Shown here: positions 34,373 to 47,942 of the stretch, one piece after another
Layout: every line of letters begins with the position of its first letter
Position numbering within the stretch: the stretch's first letter is position 1
DNA from: Rutidosis leptorrhynchoides
Taxonomy: Eukaryota > Streptophyta > Magnoliopsida > Asterales > Asteraceae
Reading direction: 5' to 3'
DNA: 64,000 bases
NCBI RefSeq assembly: GCF_046630445.1
Contig: NC_092335.1
Location: forward strand, 628,153,501-628,217,500
Program-made: the position numbers and the translations under genes
Notes under the pieces: model-generated
What the model was told of the DNA's origin: nothing
Databases searched by the model: none
What the model saw: only the letters and a program-made list of their open reading frames with translations

Positions 34373-34543
34373 TGTGACGACCCGGAAATTTCTGACCAAA
34401 TTTAAACTTTATCTTTAAATGATTTAATGTTTTTGACACGATAAGCAAAGTCTGTAATGTTGAGTCTCAAGTTTTGGAACTATATTCATGTAATCAATTA
34501 TTCTTCGATTGTTCTCAACGATTCGCGAATAATTATATGTATG

Positions 34544-34611
<68 letters not shown>

Positions 34612-34627
34612 GATGTACAAGTAAAAA

Positions 34628-34790
34628 ATGACTTTGCTACAGTAAAACACTATTTGCTACAGTGAAAACGACTTGCTACAGTGCTACAGTGAAAACGACT
34701 TGCTACAGTAAACACTATTTGCTACAGTGAACACTTTTACTACAAAAAACACTATTTGCTACAGTACACACTATTTGCTACAGTACACTA
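34628..34790 (+). repeat. TTGCTACAGT array in element B 5' LTR
   Basis: About eight imperfect units around TTGCTACAGT, alternating with AAAACACTATT or AAAACGACT, spaced mostly about 20 bases. The same array lies in the other B LTRs (43030-43170, 61045-61195) and, in sense orientation, in the LTR of element D (39130-39372). Confidence 0.7.
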
Positions 34791-34841
34791 TTTGATGTCG
34801 ACGAACTACGAAACAAAAACAGATGTGAGCTGGACACTGAG

Positions 34842-34920
34842 CCCATGCGATCGCATGGGTTTATGCCTTCCCAGCCATGCGATCGCATGGCTATGGGGGA
34901 CAGGCCAAATGCTATAAAGT
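34842..34920 (+). promoter_or_regulatory. Promoter of element B 5' LTR: twin palindromes plus TATA box
   Basis: CCCATGCGATCGCATGGG (34842-34859) and AGCCATGCGATCGCATGGCT (34873-34892), centres 32 bp apart, then GCTATAAAG with TATA starting at 34913, 30-31 bp further. Same geometry as in the Athila LTRs. Confidence 0.75.
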
Positions 34921-34967
34921 TCGACGTTTTTCTGATTTCTGATTCATTTTATTCTTCTATCTCTCGT

Positions 34968-35158
<191 letters not shown>

Positions 35159-36855
35159 GATTAATATTATTATTAATAGTATTATACATAAAATACTACG
35201 ACGAGGTTATGTCCAAACGATTTCAAAAATGGTTTTCAAGCGGGATAAAGCTAAAAAAACTATGGGTTATAGCTATGGGGGTTATGGGTAATGTTCGTGG
35301 GTATTGTTTGCAAATCAAACCTAGTGTTTATCACTTCTGTTACGTCTACATACTTTCCTGCAATATTGAATCACAATATTGATACATGAGCATTCATATC
35401 TTATCTTTTATATATTAATAGTGCATCCCTGACTAGTGCTCGAGTATATATGTTTATGCATGCTTGTATGCTAAATTTCGTCGTTAAACAGTTTATGATG
35501 AATCACGAATTATATACATATATTACTGATAAAAGGTATATGATATGCATGTTTTTGGAAAGCTGACGAAAAATCAATAACTTTTCATTTAGAAATCGCG
35601 TAATTTCAATGAACGAATCAAAAGATATGGTCAACTGAATTATGATTGACGTTAATTGGAATTGCTTTTGAATCTGCAATTAATATTTAAACAACTTGTT
35701 TGTAAGATTGATAAATTGGATTTTTGAATATTACCAGCCGAGTAAATGAATCCTTATATAAGGCACATCTCGTTGTGTTGAACTATTGTCAAAATTGACT
35801 TTTTGAAACGACTTTGGATAACTTTTGTATGTCGATATCGAGCATTAAGATTGGGATACACTATGACCTGACCTAGCTTGATAGACATTTATTGACCAAC
35901 ATATGTTCTCTAGGTTGAGATCTACGGTTATTTGATATTTCGAGTTTCGGTCACATTTTGGTGAACGACTTTATATGCTGCTAAGGTGAGTTTCATTTGC
36001 TCCCTTTTTAATTGCTTTTGCAATCTATATTTTTGGGCTAAGAATACATGCACTTTATTTTAAACGCAATGGATACAAGTACATACTAAATTCTACACCG
36101 AGTTTGAACCGAAAATCCCTTAGCTTTGGTAACTAGTAGCTGCCGGTTATAAGAACCGGTGGGCGCGAATAGTGGTATATGGATCCATAGGGCTTGACAT
36201 CCCCATCTGTTCCAGGTATAAAAACCCTAGCCTGAACTATAAAACAGACGTATGCTATTTGAGTTTAGTACACGTTGGTTTGCGTGTATTGTACATGTTG
36301 GTTGCATGTATGTTAAAACAGGGTACTTATTATAACATTAAAGCTTAGTTACCAGGATGTTCAATCTTGTAGAATATTTTGATAAACGTTTCTGGATGAA
36401 ACAACTGAAATCTTGTGATCCACCTTTATGTACAGATTATGCAAAACATTAAAACTATGAACTCACCAACCTTTGTGTTGACACTTGTTAGCATGTTTAT
36501 TCTCAGGTTCCCTAGAAGTCTTCCGCTGTTTGCTTATATGTTAGACAAGCTATGTGCATGGAGTCTTACATGGCATGTTTTTCAAGGAAACGTTGCATTC
36601 ACCAAATCATCACCATGTATCTTATTTTGACTTCATTGTCAACAGAAGTACTATTGTAACCTATTATATTACGGTGATTGTCTATATGTAGAAATCATCA
36701 GATGTCGAAAACCTTTGATTTAAATATTCATTTATGGTGTGCCTTTTCAAAAGAATGCAATATTTACAAAACGTATCATATAGAGGTCAAATACCTTGCA
36801 ATGAAATCGATGAATGACGTGTTCGTCCATATGAATTTGGAGCAATCGTCACAGT

Positions 36856-36867
36856 TGGTATCAGAGC
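36856..36867 (+). other. Primer-binding site of element B (initiator tRNA-Met)
   Basis: TGGTATCAGAGC two bases after the LTR end, complementary to the 3' end of plant initiator tRNA-Met. Fixes plus orientation. Confidence 0.9.
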
Positions 36868-37239
36868 GTTGGTCCTAGTGAACCAGGTCTTGCATGAGTG
36901 TGTCTAACTGATAGTTGTTAAGATGCATTAGTAAGTCTGGACTTCGACCGTGTCTACATGTTAAAAGTTTTGCTTATCATATCTTGTCGGAAATTACATG
37001 CTTATCATTCTTAAGTCTAGACACGTTTTCCTGCATTTATTGCATAAATAGTGTATAGACAAAAACTCATATCTTAGCGTATCTGTTACTGTAAACTTTT
37101 TCTGGCATCTTCCGAAAATTTCTCCGTGATTTATGGAATTTTGGTATTATATATACATATGTAAATTATGTATTGAAGAATACCAAACTAAATTCTATAA
37201 TCTAATTCATATCAAAAATCATCTCCCTAATTATACAAG

Positions 37240-37797
37240 ATGGATCCCGTATCTAGTTCAAATTCCTTAAACTCTGACAGCTATTCCGATATGGATATTC
37301 ACTTGAATTCCGAAGACAGTGTAACCGGAATGGATCAACCAATCAGCCATCACCTATTCTGGATGAATTGGGGATGGGTTCGTAGCCTACTTAATTATTG
37401 GAGACAAGAAGAAGGCGATCCCTTCCATCCACCACATTGCCCTCTTGGCGAAGAACCTGAAGCACTTACCGGCGAACCTGTTCGAGACACCATTTTCTCT
37501 CTCATTTCCAGAGTATCTCGTCACGATAATATAATATCTCAAATTTTGGATCTTATTCATCCGCTCATCCAAACCGCCAATCATCCCGGTATAGTAGAAG
37601 AAGTCAACGAGCTTCGCACTCGGGTAGTGGCTTTGGAGAATATGGTGCAAAGGTTACAAGCACCAGCAGCATCACCGGCATCAACAGTACCACCGACAAC
37701 AACACCAACAGTACCATTACCACCACTAACAACATGCGCATCGCAAACCTTAACTTCACAATCTGTTCCACAAGCATCAACGTCATACGCCGTATAA
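37240..37797 (+). CDS. ORF of element B with C-terminal coiled coil
   Basis: 185 codons, starting MDPVSSSNSLNSDSYS, about 370 bases after the primer site. A Ser/Asp-rich N-terminus is followed by a Trp-rich middle (about residues 42-57, FWMNWGWVRSLLNYW). A probable coiled coil sits at about 121-142 (VEEVNELRTRVVALENMVQRL), and the tail is Pro/Thr/Ser-rich. It has no gag core, zinc knuckle or protease. The ORF before gag in element C (46834-47644) has the same position and layout: acidic/Ser-rich start, coiled coil near the end. It may be a shared accessory or N-terminal gag-like protein. Function unknown. The frame is intact. Confidence 0.6.
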   Translation: MDPVSSSNSLNSDSYSDMDIHLNSEDSVTGMDQPISHHLFWMNWGWVRSLLNYWRQEEGDPFHPPHCPLGEEPEALTGEPVRDTIFSLISRVSRHDNIISQILDLIHPLIQTANHPGIVEEVNELRTRVVALENMVQRLQAPAASPASTVPPTTTPTVPLPPLTTCASQTLTSQSVPQASTSYAV

Positions 37798-38015
37798 ATA
37801 CCAAGGAATATCAACAACAACAAACGATGAAGTATTGATTCATAACTTCATCGAAGAAATATTCTGCAGAGAATTTGTAGTTTCTAAAAGTTTTAGAGAT
37901 TATATATTTTAAATTAGTAGTGGGCGGATAGAAATAATAAAGTGAAACCTGACAGGAATAGTACGTAAGGTACAAGCTAGACTTGTTTTACCAACAACAT
38001 CAACAATACCCTTAG

Positions 38016-40023
38016 TGTAACACCGGCAATTTTTTTTTTTTTAAACACAGCGGAAGACTTTATTAACAAACACACTATAAGTCGCGTCATTACATTAATC
38101 TGAGTAATTAAGTTTAAGTTTACACAACGGTGTTACATTATCACAAAACATTATTTATACAAAAGTCCACATCAGAGTTGGGTTGTCAAACATGTCTTCT
38201 GCAACATCACCCATCCCGACTAGCAGTACGTAAACCTGCAAGGGGAGAATATGTGGGGGATTAGCGCATCGCTAAGTGAATGGAATCTATCTAACAGATA
38301 TAGCTTAAGTCACACACAAGCTATATACTAACAACAACACATGCTAACTACCAACTAGCATACAATAAGACAATACGAGGATCGGTGGCTTATACGAGCA
38401 CACGACTCTTAGCTGATCGGACTTGAGTCTACCGATAGTCCCTGCTACTCAATTCACAGTATAGTTATCCAGATGCATGGGATGCATCGTTCACACTATA
38501 CTCCACAATCATTAGCCTATGGACCCAACCTCCCCTAGGCACGGTTGACCTCATATGGACTCTAACCTCTCCTAGGCACGGTCTCGAGTCCCCAGTCTTC
38601 CTAGGCCCGACTGGTGCCATTCACACAGTGTACACATAATTCACATACAACATCAGGCAAACGATATTATTCTATCATGGAAATTCCTACACTATGCATG
38701 GTAAAAGAGTCAACCACAGTAGCATGATATGCTACTTAAACTCTATCCGTAGATAGACCCACTCACCAATTACCAGCAACTGCTCAGTTATTATTTCTGA
38801 GCTTCCTCCTTGTCCTTATAACCTGAGAACAACACAAACAAAGTTAATGTACATATCCAATAAATAATATAATCATTACATACAATTAACTAGGTCATAA
38901 CACCATATATTCATAATTTTATGAGTCTACATCATGACTCCATTCAATAATGGCATACAGGTGCGTGCAAAACACGACATACACACTAAAACTCCTTTTC
39001 TGGCCTAAAAACAGTTTGATCTAGTTTCTTAAAAGTTCACCATTGAAAAGTATTCTTTATTACGATTCTAACGATAGTTTATTCATCAAAAACAGAGTTA
39101 CGTTTTGAAAGTTACGCCCGTTTCAATTTCATAAAAGGTACTGTAGCAAATAGTGGCACTGTAGCAACTCGGTACTGTAGCAAATAGTGACACTGTAGCA
39201 ACTCGGGTACTGTAGCAAATAGTGACACTGTAGCAAATAACGAACACTGTAGCAAATAGTGACACTGTAGCAACTCGTACTGTAGCAAATAGTGACACTG
39301 TAGCACCTCAGGCACTGCAGCAACTTGGGCACTGTAGCAACTCGGGTACTGTAGCAAAATACTGTAGCAACTGGTTGGAACACATTCGCTGATTTCGTGC
39401 TTTTTTCCCCAAAAACTCGATTTTTGAGCGTTTTTGATCAAATTTTAAGCACATGGAAGCTACTAAACATATATACAACCTATTTCTAACATCAATTAAC
39501 ACATACAAACACATAATATGAAGATTCAAGCTCAAAATTCATCAAAAACCTATTTACACCCAAAACCCAATTTCTATGAATTAAAGCACAAATTCAAGCT
39601 AACAAACCTGGATAAATGATCACAAGGATGATATGAATCAATCCTTAAAGCCTCACAATCCAATTTAAGACTTAGATTCAATTAGGGTTTGTGAAGGGAT
39701 GCAGTTTGGGTATGGAGTACTTATTTTCTTATTTAGGGAAATGAGAAGAAACATACATATAAATGGGTTATAAACCCATACCCCATATCACACGGGTATT
39801 TACCAGTTATCTTATCTGATAACCTTTCGTATCTCCTTAGGCGGTCCTAACGGAGTCCAAATTAAATAAACCAACCTGTTCTGGGACCCTTGTCACAAAC
39901 TGGTCACAACACAATTATAATAAAACACTAATAAAATAATTAAAATAAAAGCACTTAAGACTAAGCACAAACGCTAAGGCAAAATAGGCAACTTACAACT
40001 AGCCCAGGTTTCAGTCTGTTACA
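38016..40023 (-). repeat. 3' LTR of element D
   Basis: TG..CA ends with a short inverted repeat (TGTAACA/TGTTACA). A poly-T run lies at about 38030-38042. It carries a GCTACAGT array at 39130-39372. It is unlike the B and C LTRs elsewhere. Confidence 0.82.
39130..39372 (-). repeat. GCTACAGT array in element D LTR
   Basis: At least twelve copies of ACTGTAGC on the plus strand (GCTACAGT in element sense), alternating with CACTATTT, spaced about 14-20 bases. The unit matches the array in the B-family LTRs, in the same orientation relative to each element. Confidence 0.75.
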
Positions 40024-40034
40024 AATCCACCCCC

Positions 40035-41349
40035 TTAAAAAGATTCCGTCCTCAGAATCTGGTCTTGGTCAAACAAACGAGGGTAGCGTTTTCTCATCAA
40101 CTCTTCCGTTTCTCACGTAAGATTAGATCCCAAACTGTGTTTCCACTCAATCAACACCATCGGAATCTCTTTCTTTCTCAGCTTAGTCACCTTTTGGTCA
40201 ACCACACGGACCGGCTCTTCCACCAATTTCTTATTCAAATCAACCCTTAAATCTTCTAAAGGAAGAAGTTGTGTTTCATCGTCGACTTTACACTTACGAA
40301 GATAACACACGTTGAATGTATTATGAATACCAGATAACTCTGACGGAAGATTTAACACCACAGTCTGATCATTCAACACTTCACTGATCGGAAACGGACC
40401 AATAAATCTCGGTGCTAACTTACCACGTTTACCGAATCTGATAAGCCCTTTCCACGGCGAAACTTTCAGATACACTCGTTCACCCACATTAAAGGTTACC
40501 GGACGTCTACGCGGATCAGCATACATTTTCTGCCTATCTCTAGCGGCTTTTAACTTTTCTCTCGCAATTGCAACTTTTTCGGCTGTCATTTGAACAATTT
40601 CGGGACCTGCAAACTGTTTCTCCCCGGCTTCTAACCAACAAGTCGGAGTTCTGCAACGGCGACCGTATAACATTTCATAGGGCGGCATTCCTATACTCGA
40701 ATGATATGAATTATTATACGCGAATTCGACCAACGGCAAATGTGTATCCCACGAACCACCGTATTCTAACACACAAGCCCTTAGCATATCCTCCAAAGTC
40801 TGTATTGTTCTTTCACTCTGTCCGTCTGTCTGAGGATGATAAGCTGTACTTAAATTCACACGTGTACCCAGATTCTGTTGAAGACTATTCCAAAAATTTG
40901 ACACAAATCTGGAATCTCTGTCTGAAACGATCGATAACGGCACACCATGACGACTAACTATTTCTTTCACATATAATTCGGCTAACTCACTTAACGAAGC
41001 TGTCTCACGGGTAGCAAGAAAATGAGTACTTTTAGTTAGACGATCCACTATTACCCAAATCATATCATGTCTTTTCTGAGTTCGAGGTAATTTGGTCACA
41101 AAATCCATCGTTATATGTTCCCATTTCCACTCTGGAATCTGTAACTGACGTAACAAACCATAAGGTTTCTGATGTTCTGCCTTCACTTGAGCACATATAT
41201 GACACTTTTCGACATAACGGGCGATATCTGATTTCATTGTTGGCCACCAATACACTGTTTTCAAATCATGATACATCTTATTACTACCCGGATGTACTGT
41301 CAATCTGGATTTGTGAGCTTCTGAAAAACACCCAAACTGCGAAACTAGT
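40035..41349 (-). pseudogene. Integrase and chromodomain remnant of element D
   Basis: The integrase zinc-binding region (HPGSNKMYHDLK, then C-X2-C in CHICAQVKAEH) is followed by the catalytic core with TMDFVTK, SDRDSRF and GQSERT (the D, D and E positions), GPF-type PRFIGPFPIS, and a chromodomain-like C-terminus (RKKEIPMVLIEWKHS). A TGG to TGA stop near 40113-40115 cuts the chromodomain; the frame then continues to a stop at 40035-40037. Upstream of about 41349 the sequence no longer matches integrase, so RT and gag are lost. Confidence 0.88.
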
Positions 41350-42827
41350 TCTCCAAATTTTGGAAAAATGCTGATGAAGCAGCAAAAACGGTAAACGACT
41401 TTAACGGTCGAAAGTTTGATGATAAAGAGTAGTGTGTTGGAAAAGCACAGAAAAAGAGAAGGTTTTGAACTGTAAAACGAGTTGAGCAAACTATGACGAA
41501 GGCTGTGGACAAATCACAAAGACTAAGCCTGCCTTCAAAGAATCCAAATGATTCAGTGTCTGCTGAAGTCATTAACGAATACCTTGCTCCTGACTCTAAA
41601 TCCGTTACGAACAAATCTTCTTCACCATCATTCGATATTAGAAATTCTAAGATATCATCATATCTTTCATTATAAATATCTTTGATGTTTCTGAAGATAT
41701 CTTCACAACTATTGTTATCCTAAATCATTTACTTCTTCGCGTTATCTGTGTAAAATCATAAAAGAAACTATTTTAGTTTCTAAATTCTGAAACCTTCGAA
41801 TTTAAAATATGAATGTGTTTGAAGTAGTGTTGGGAACTGAAGCATGAGTTAGTATAATATAATGACACTTGATCAACGTGATTATATTACAGTAAGTCAT
41901 GCTGAGTTTCTAATGGAACGTGATAAAGGTTCACAGATCATACCCTCATCATGAACCATGTTACATAACTCTTTCATATCAAGAAAATATTTTTCTTGAT
42001 GATTCGGTCTTTTCCGGATATTCTGGTAATTTGACAAATCAAGATCGTGCCATTACAATTTCTTTCTTAGAACATTAACTATGTTTATTCCGAAATATAT
42101 AGCTACGAATTCTGGACCATTATTCGCTTGACTTAAGGTCGGGAAGAGAAAATGAAAGCATGAAGCTCCGAAATATAATGGAAAATATAAAGCCCGATAA
42201 CAACCCCGAAAATTACAAACCGTGTATATCGATGCGTATAGCAATATAAAGACTCGGGAGAATGAAAAACACTATAACCCCAAGGTAATAGTAGAAGAAA
42301 ATAACTTCCTCTGGTGGCAGATGAAAAAGAAGAATGAAGGATACGATAGTCAAGAAAATATCAAGAATCAGAACTGGATTAAGCATTTTCACAATCTATT
42401 AGGAAGTATGAAATAAGGAAGAAGCTTATAGGAGTGGTGAAAATAAATGAAACGGAAGAGGTCAATTTATAGTGAAATATCAGACATAGCAATCGAGGCA
42501 GATTACGCATTTAATTAAAGAAGATCTTAATCTCCTTAATTCCCGAAGAATCAAATCTTATTTAGAATATGAAGATTTTCTATTCCTTAAATTTCGGAAA
42601 ATCAATCGTTACTACGTCAAAAATTAAGACGAATCACTATTCCTTCATTTCACTCTCTTACGATAATTTCTCTCATACGCTTCTAGTAATTGGATTGTTT
42701 TATCCATATTATTCAACAATGATAAAATTCTATTTATCAACTCATATTCGTCATGAAAACATTTTTATTGTTAGCCATGACAACCTCACTCAAATTTCGG
42801 GACGAAATTTCTTTAACGGGTAGGTAC
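41350..42827. other. Right interior of element B, no gene recognised
   Basis: Only short frames, for example 41493-41675 and 42222-42416 on the plus strand, with no motif I recognise. It ends in AAATTTCGGGACGAAATTT (42791-42809) and TAACGGGTAGGTAC before the 3' LTR: a hairpin plus polypurine-like tract. Confidence 0.6.
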
Positions 42828-45195
<2,368 letters not shown>

Positions 45196-46485
45196 ACCTG
45201 GGCTACTGGAAAGTTAATTTTCAGTTAGTTCGGTTCGAGTAGATGATTTTCCGTTTAGACCTCATCTTAATCCGAGTTACGGTTTAGGATTTATGGCCTC
45301 CCGAAAGTCACTACACCCTATTAACGTTGTGTTGAAATTTCTGACCTACTCGTACTTAAACCATCACCACGGTCAAACGAAGACGAGTTTGGTTCTGGAA
45401 ATTGGTCAGCAACTAGAGGACTCCCATACGGAGCCATGACCACTGATTACGCGTCTTTTTGATTTACGTAGAGGCCGTAGCAGCTGATCAAATTCAGCCT
45501 ATTGTTTCAACCTCTATACTTGTTAAACTTACTTAACTTTTACAATGATGAATGATGATGATGATGACACTTAAACTTATTTTATGCACTATTAGAACTT
45601 ATGAGGATAACATACTGACCTAGTACCCTTTGACTTAGGTTGACGACCTTTCGGACCGACTTACTACTTGCATACTTTCATTATCGACTTTACCGCTCTT
45701 ATCACTGTGAGTTATAGCATCCCTTTTTACTTTAACTATTTTGGGACTGAGAATACATGCGCTTTTTACGTTTTACATACTAGGCACGAGTACTTAAACT
45801 TTATATATGTGTGGGTTATACAACGGCACAAACTTTCCCCTTAGCTCGGTAACGTTTAGTCATTGGTTTTTGAACCGGTGAACGCGAATCTTAGATATGG
45901 ATCCATAGGGTTTGACATCCCCACTCGGGCTAGTCGCGCTAGCATTTAACGGGTGTTTAATACTTCGTAAACATACGCACTCGCCAAGTGTACTTTTAGG
46001 GGGTTACAAACGTTAAGTTAGTTACCAAGTGCCCACGGTTAAACATATACTTTTCATACTATTTTGAAACGTTGTTTGAAGCACTGAAATCTCGTGGCCT
46101 ACCTTACATTACTGTTACAACTTAAACTATAGCTCACCAACATTATTGTTGACTTTTTAAGCATGTTTTCTCAGGTGTTTAGATGTTTGTTGCTTCCGCT
46201 GTTTAGACTTGCTGTCTTGGTGTTTAAACTTGCTGTTAAGGACCTGCTGTGCTAGAATTCCGCTGCATTACTTAGAGATGTCTCAATCATGGAACTTTTC
46301 TTTGCATTCGTAATTTATGTTATTTTCATATAATGACTTTGTAACGACCTTTGTGTCACATTATCTTTTGTAAACGCTATCTTTTATGAATGCAAAACTG
46401 GTTTTCAAACAGCATATAGTGTTTGACCTTGTAATGATCCTGTTGTTGATTTTCCGTACACGATGATTTTGTACGGGGCGTCACA
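45196..46485 (+). repeat. Left LTR of element C, second part
   Basis: Resumes the C LTR after element B; 45196-45200 is the duplicated ACCTG. It matches 53979-55253 and ends GGGGCGTCACA. The LTR then gives way to the primer site. Confidence 0.92.
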
Positions 46486-46487
46486 TT

Positions 46488-46499
46488 TGGTATCAGAGC
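46488..46499 (+). other. Primer-binding site of element C (initiator tRNA-Met)
   Basis: TGGTATCAGAGC two bases inside the left LTR, the same primer as element B. Confidence 0.9.
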
Positions 46500-46833
46500 A
46501 TTGGTTGTAGGGAATTAGGTTGCATTAGTGAGTCTAGACCGGACCGAGTAGAATTCACTAATAGGACTAATCTACAACTTGCTAGTTTACTTGTTTCAGC
46601 GAAACTTACTGCATGCTGCTATTTACCTTTACTGCTATATGACATATACTGCTACTTGATTTTCATTACTGCATGCTACTATCTGCTTTCGATTGCATGA
46701 TACTTCTGTACGATTTGCTATTATTGCCATGCTATTTACTGCTATAGATGATCTAGACTGTCGTAGTTATTTTGCCTAATACGTGCTTGCTTTATGACTT
46801 ACTGACATGGAAAAAGTTATTTTCCCCTGTTCA
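46500..46833. other. Leader of element C
   Basis: No gene; repeated ACTGC, TACTGCTA and TGCTAT words make it look like low-complexity leader. Confidence 0.6.
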
Positions 46834-47644
46834 GATGTCGGATGTCCCGCCCGTTATCATTTTGGAGAGCGACTCGGACTCACCCTCCACCTCGCCTGCC
46901 ATTGTTGCCGATTCACAGATCCCGTCGTCGACACACTCCAGTGACTCTGGCGCTTCGTCCTCTGGAGCCAGTGGCCATGCACCCGACCCAGTGATCACCT
47001 CAGACGGACACGAGGATCCACCGGAGATTCCAGCCCCACTCATCCCAGGACCCTTGGAGCCACAGCACCATTCCGGTGGTGTTGTGATTCCCGGGGAATA
47101 CGGGGACGTTCCGTAATGAGCATAACCATTGGGCTAGACGCCTTCCTGATGGGCGTGTCGTGCCGATCCCACTTTCAGATATCGGATTATGACTACCGGC
47201 CGAGCAGAGCCACCTCCAGCTGTTTTCGACGACTCATCATCCGACGACTCATCCTCTGATGACTCCAGTGACGAGGATTCCGACGAGGACCCTGAGGAGG
47301 CGCCCGTTCAGCCACCCTCTACCCCGCCGAAGAAGCGGTATCGTTTCGATGGTACCGTTATTCCAGGGGTTAACGGAGGTAGGTCGTCCGTTAACGCACA
47401 TGGACTGAGGACAAGGGTCACCACCCGCAAGCGGGTTGTGCCATATCCTGCTGATCCATTCATGCGTAAGGCTTACCGTTACGCACCATCTACTTCTGGC
47501 GCTGGACCGACTGCACCGCCTGCCCCACCATCTCCCTCCGTCGAGGAACTGACGAGGGAAGTGGAGATCCTCCGTACTCGGGTAACTGAGCTCGAGGACC
47601 AGATGTCCCAAGTAATGGACATCCTTTACCCACCGTCACCATAG
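46834..47644 (+). pseudogene. Upstream ORF of element C, acidic/Ser-rich with coiled coil, two frameshifts
   Basis: Starts MSDVPPVIILESDSDSPS at 46834 and stays open to 47116. A +1 shift there opens a frame reading RNEHNHWARRLPDGR to about 47191, and a second shift leads into 47189-47644. Taken together this was one protein of about 270 residues: Ser-rich start, a conserved-looking middle, an Asp/Ser block (SSSDDSSSDDSS), a basic region, and a coiled coil (about 30 residues from VEELTREVEILRTRV) near the C-terminus. It lies before gag and is the positional counterpart of the element B ORF. Function unknown. Confidence 0.55.
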
Positions 47645-47942
47645 GGCATTGTAGTAGATTTCATTATGTAATCTCGTTCGTAGTTTCATGTTTTACTCAT
47701 GTATTGTGCGAACCTATGCGGATGTATGCAACTTATTATTAATGAATGGAAACTTAGTGTTATTTACTTTTTGTACGGTGTTCTAATTACGTTACTGTAT
47801 GATGATTCTGTGATATCTGTATCTAGTTGCATTACTTAGTTAACATGTGTTGCGTTGATTCCATGTTGGTTGCCATATACTATATTATTATTTATTAAAT
47901 GCTGGATTTTGGCTTAAGTCAAAATTTTTGTTTAGAAGAGCA
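47645..47942. other. Spacer between upstream ORF and gag of element C
   Basis: AT-rich and without an open frame. A TTTGTTTAG near 47926-47935 could be a splice acceptor for gag expression, but no donor was identified. Confidence 0.4.

Larger units (their letters stand above)
38016..41349 (-). mobile_element. Element D: 3' part of a minus-strand chromovirus inside element B
   Basis: A 2,008-bp LTR (38016-40023, TGTAACAC..CTGTTACA on the plus strand), a polypurine tract (minus strand AAGGGGGTGGATT, 40036-40024) and the 3' part of pol to about 41349. The 5' half and the other LTR are missing, so no target duplication can be shown. Bases 37798-38015, between the B ORF and D, belong to element B and show nothing else. 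Confidence 0.85.

Noticed and set aside
39130..39372. CRISPR-like array
   Set aside because: Units are short and degenerate with no unique spacers of constant length; this is a plant LTR repeat.
40568..40957. 129-codon plus-strand frame
   Set aside because: It is the antisense shadow of the element D integrase.
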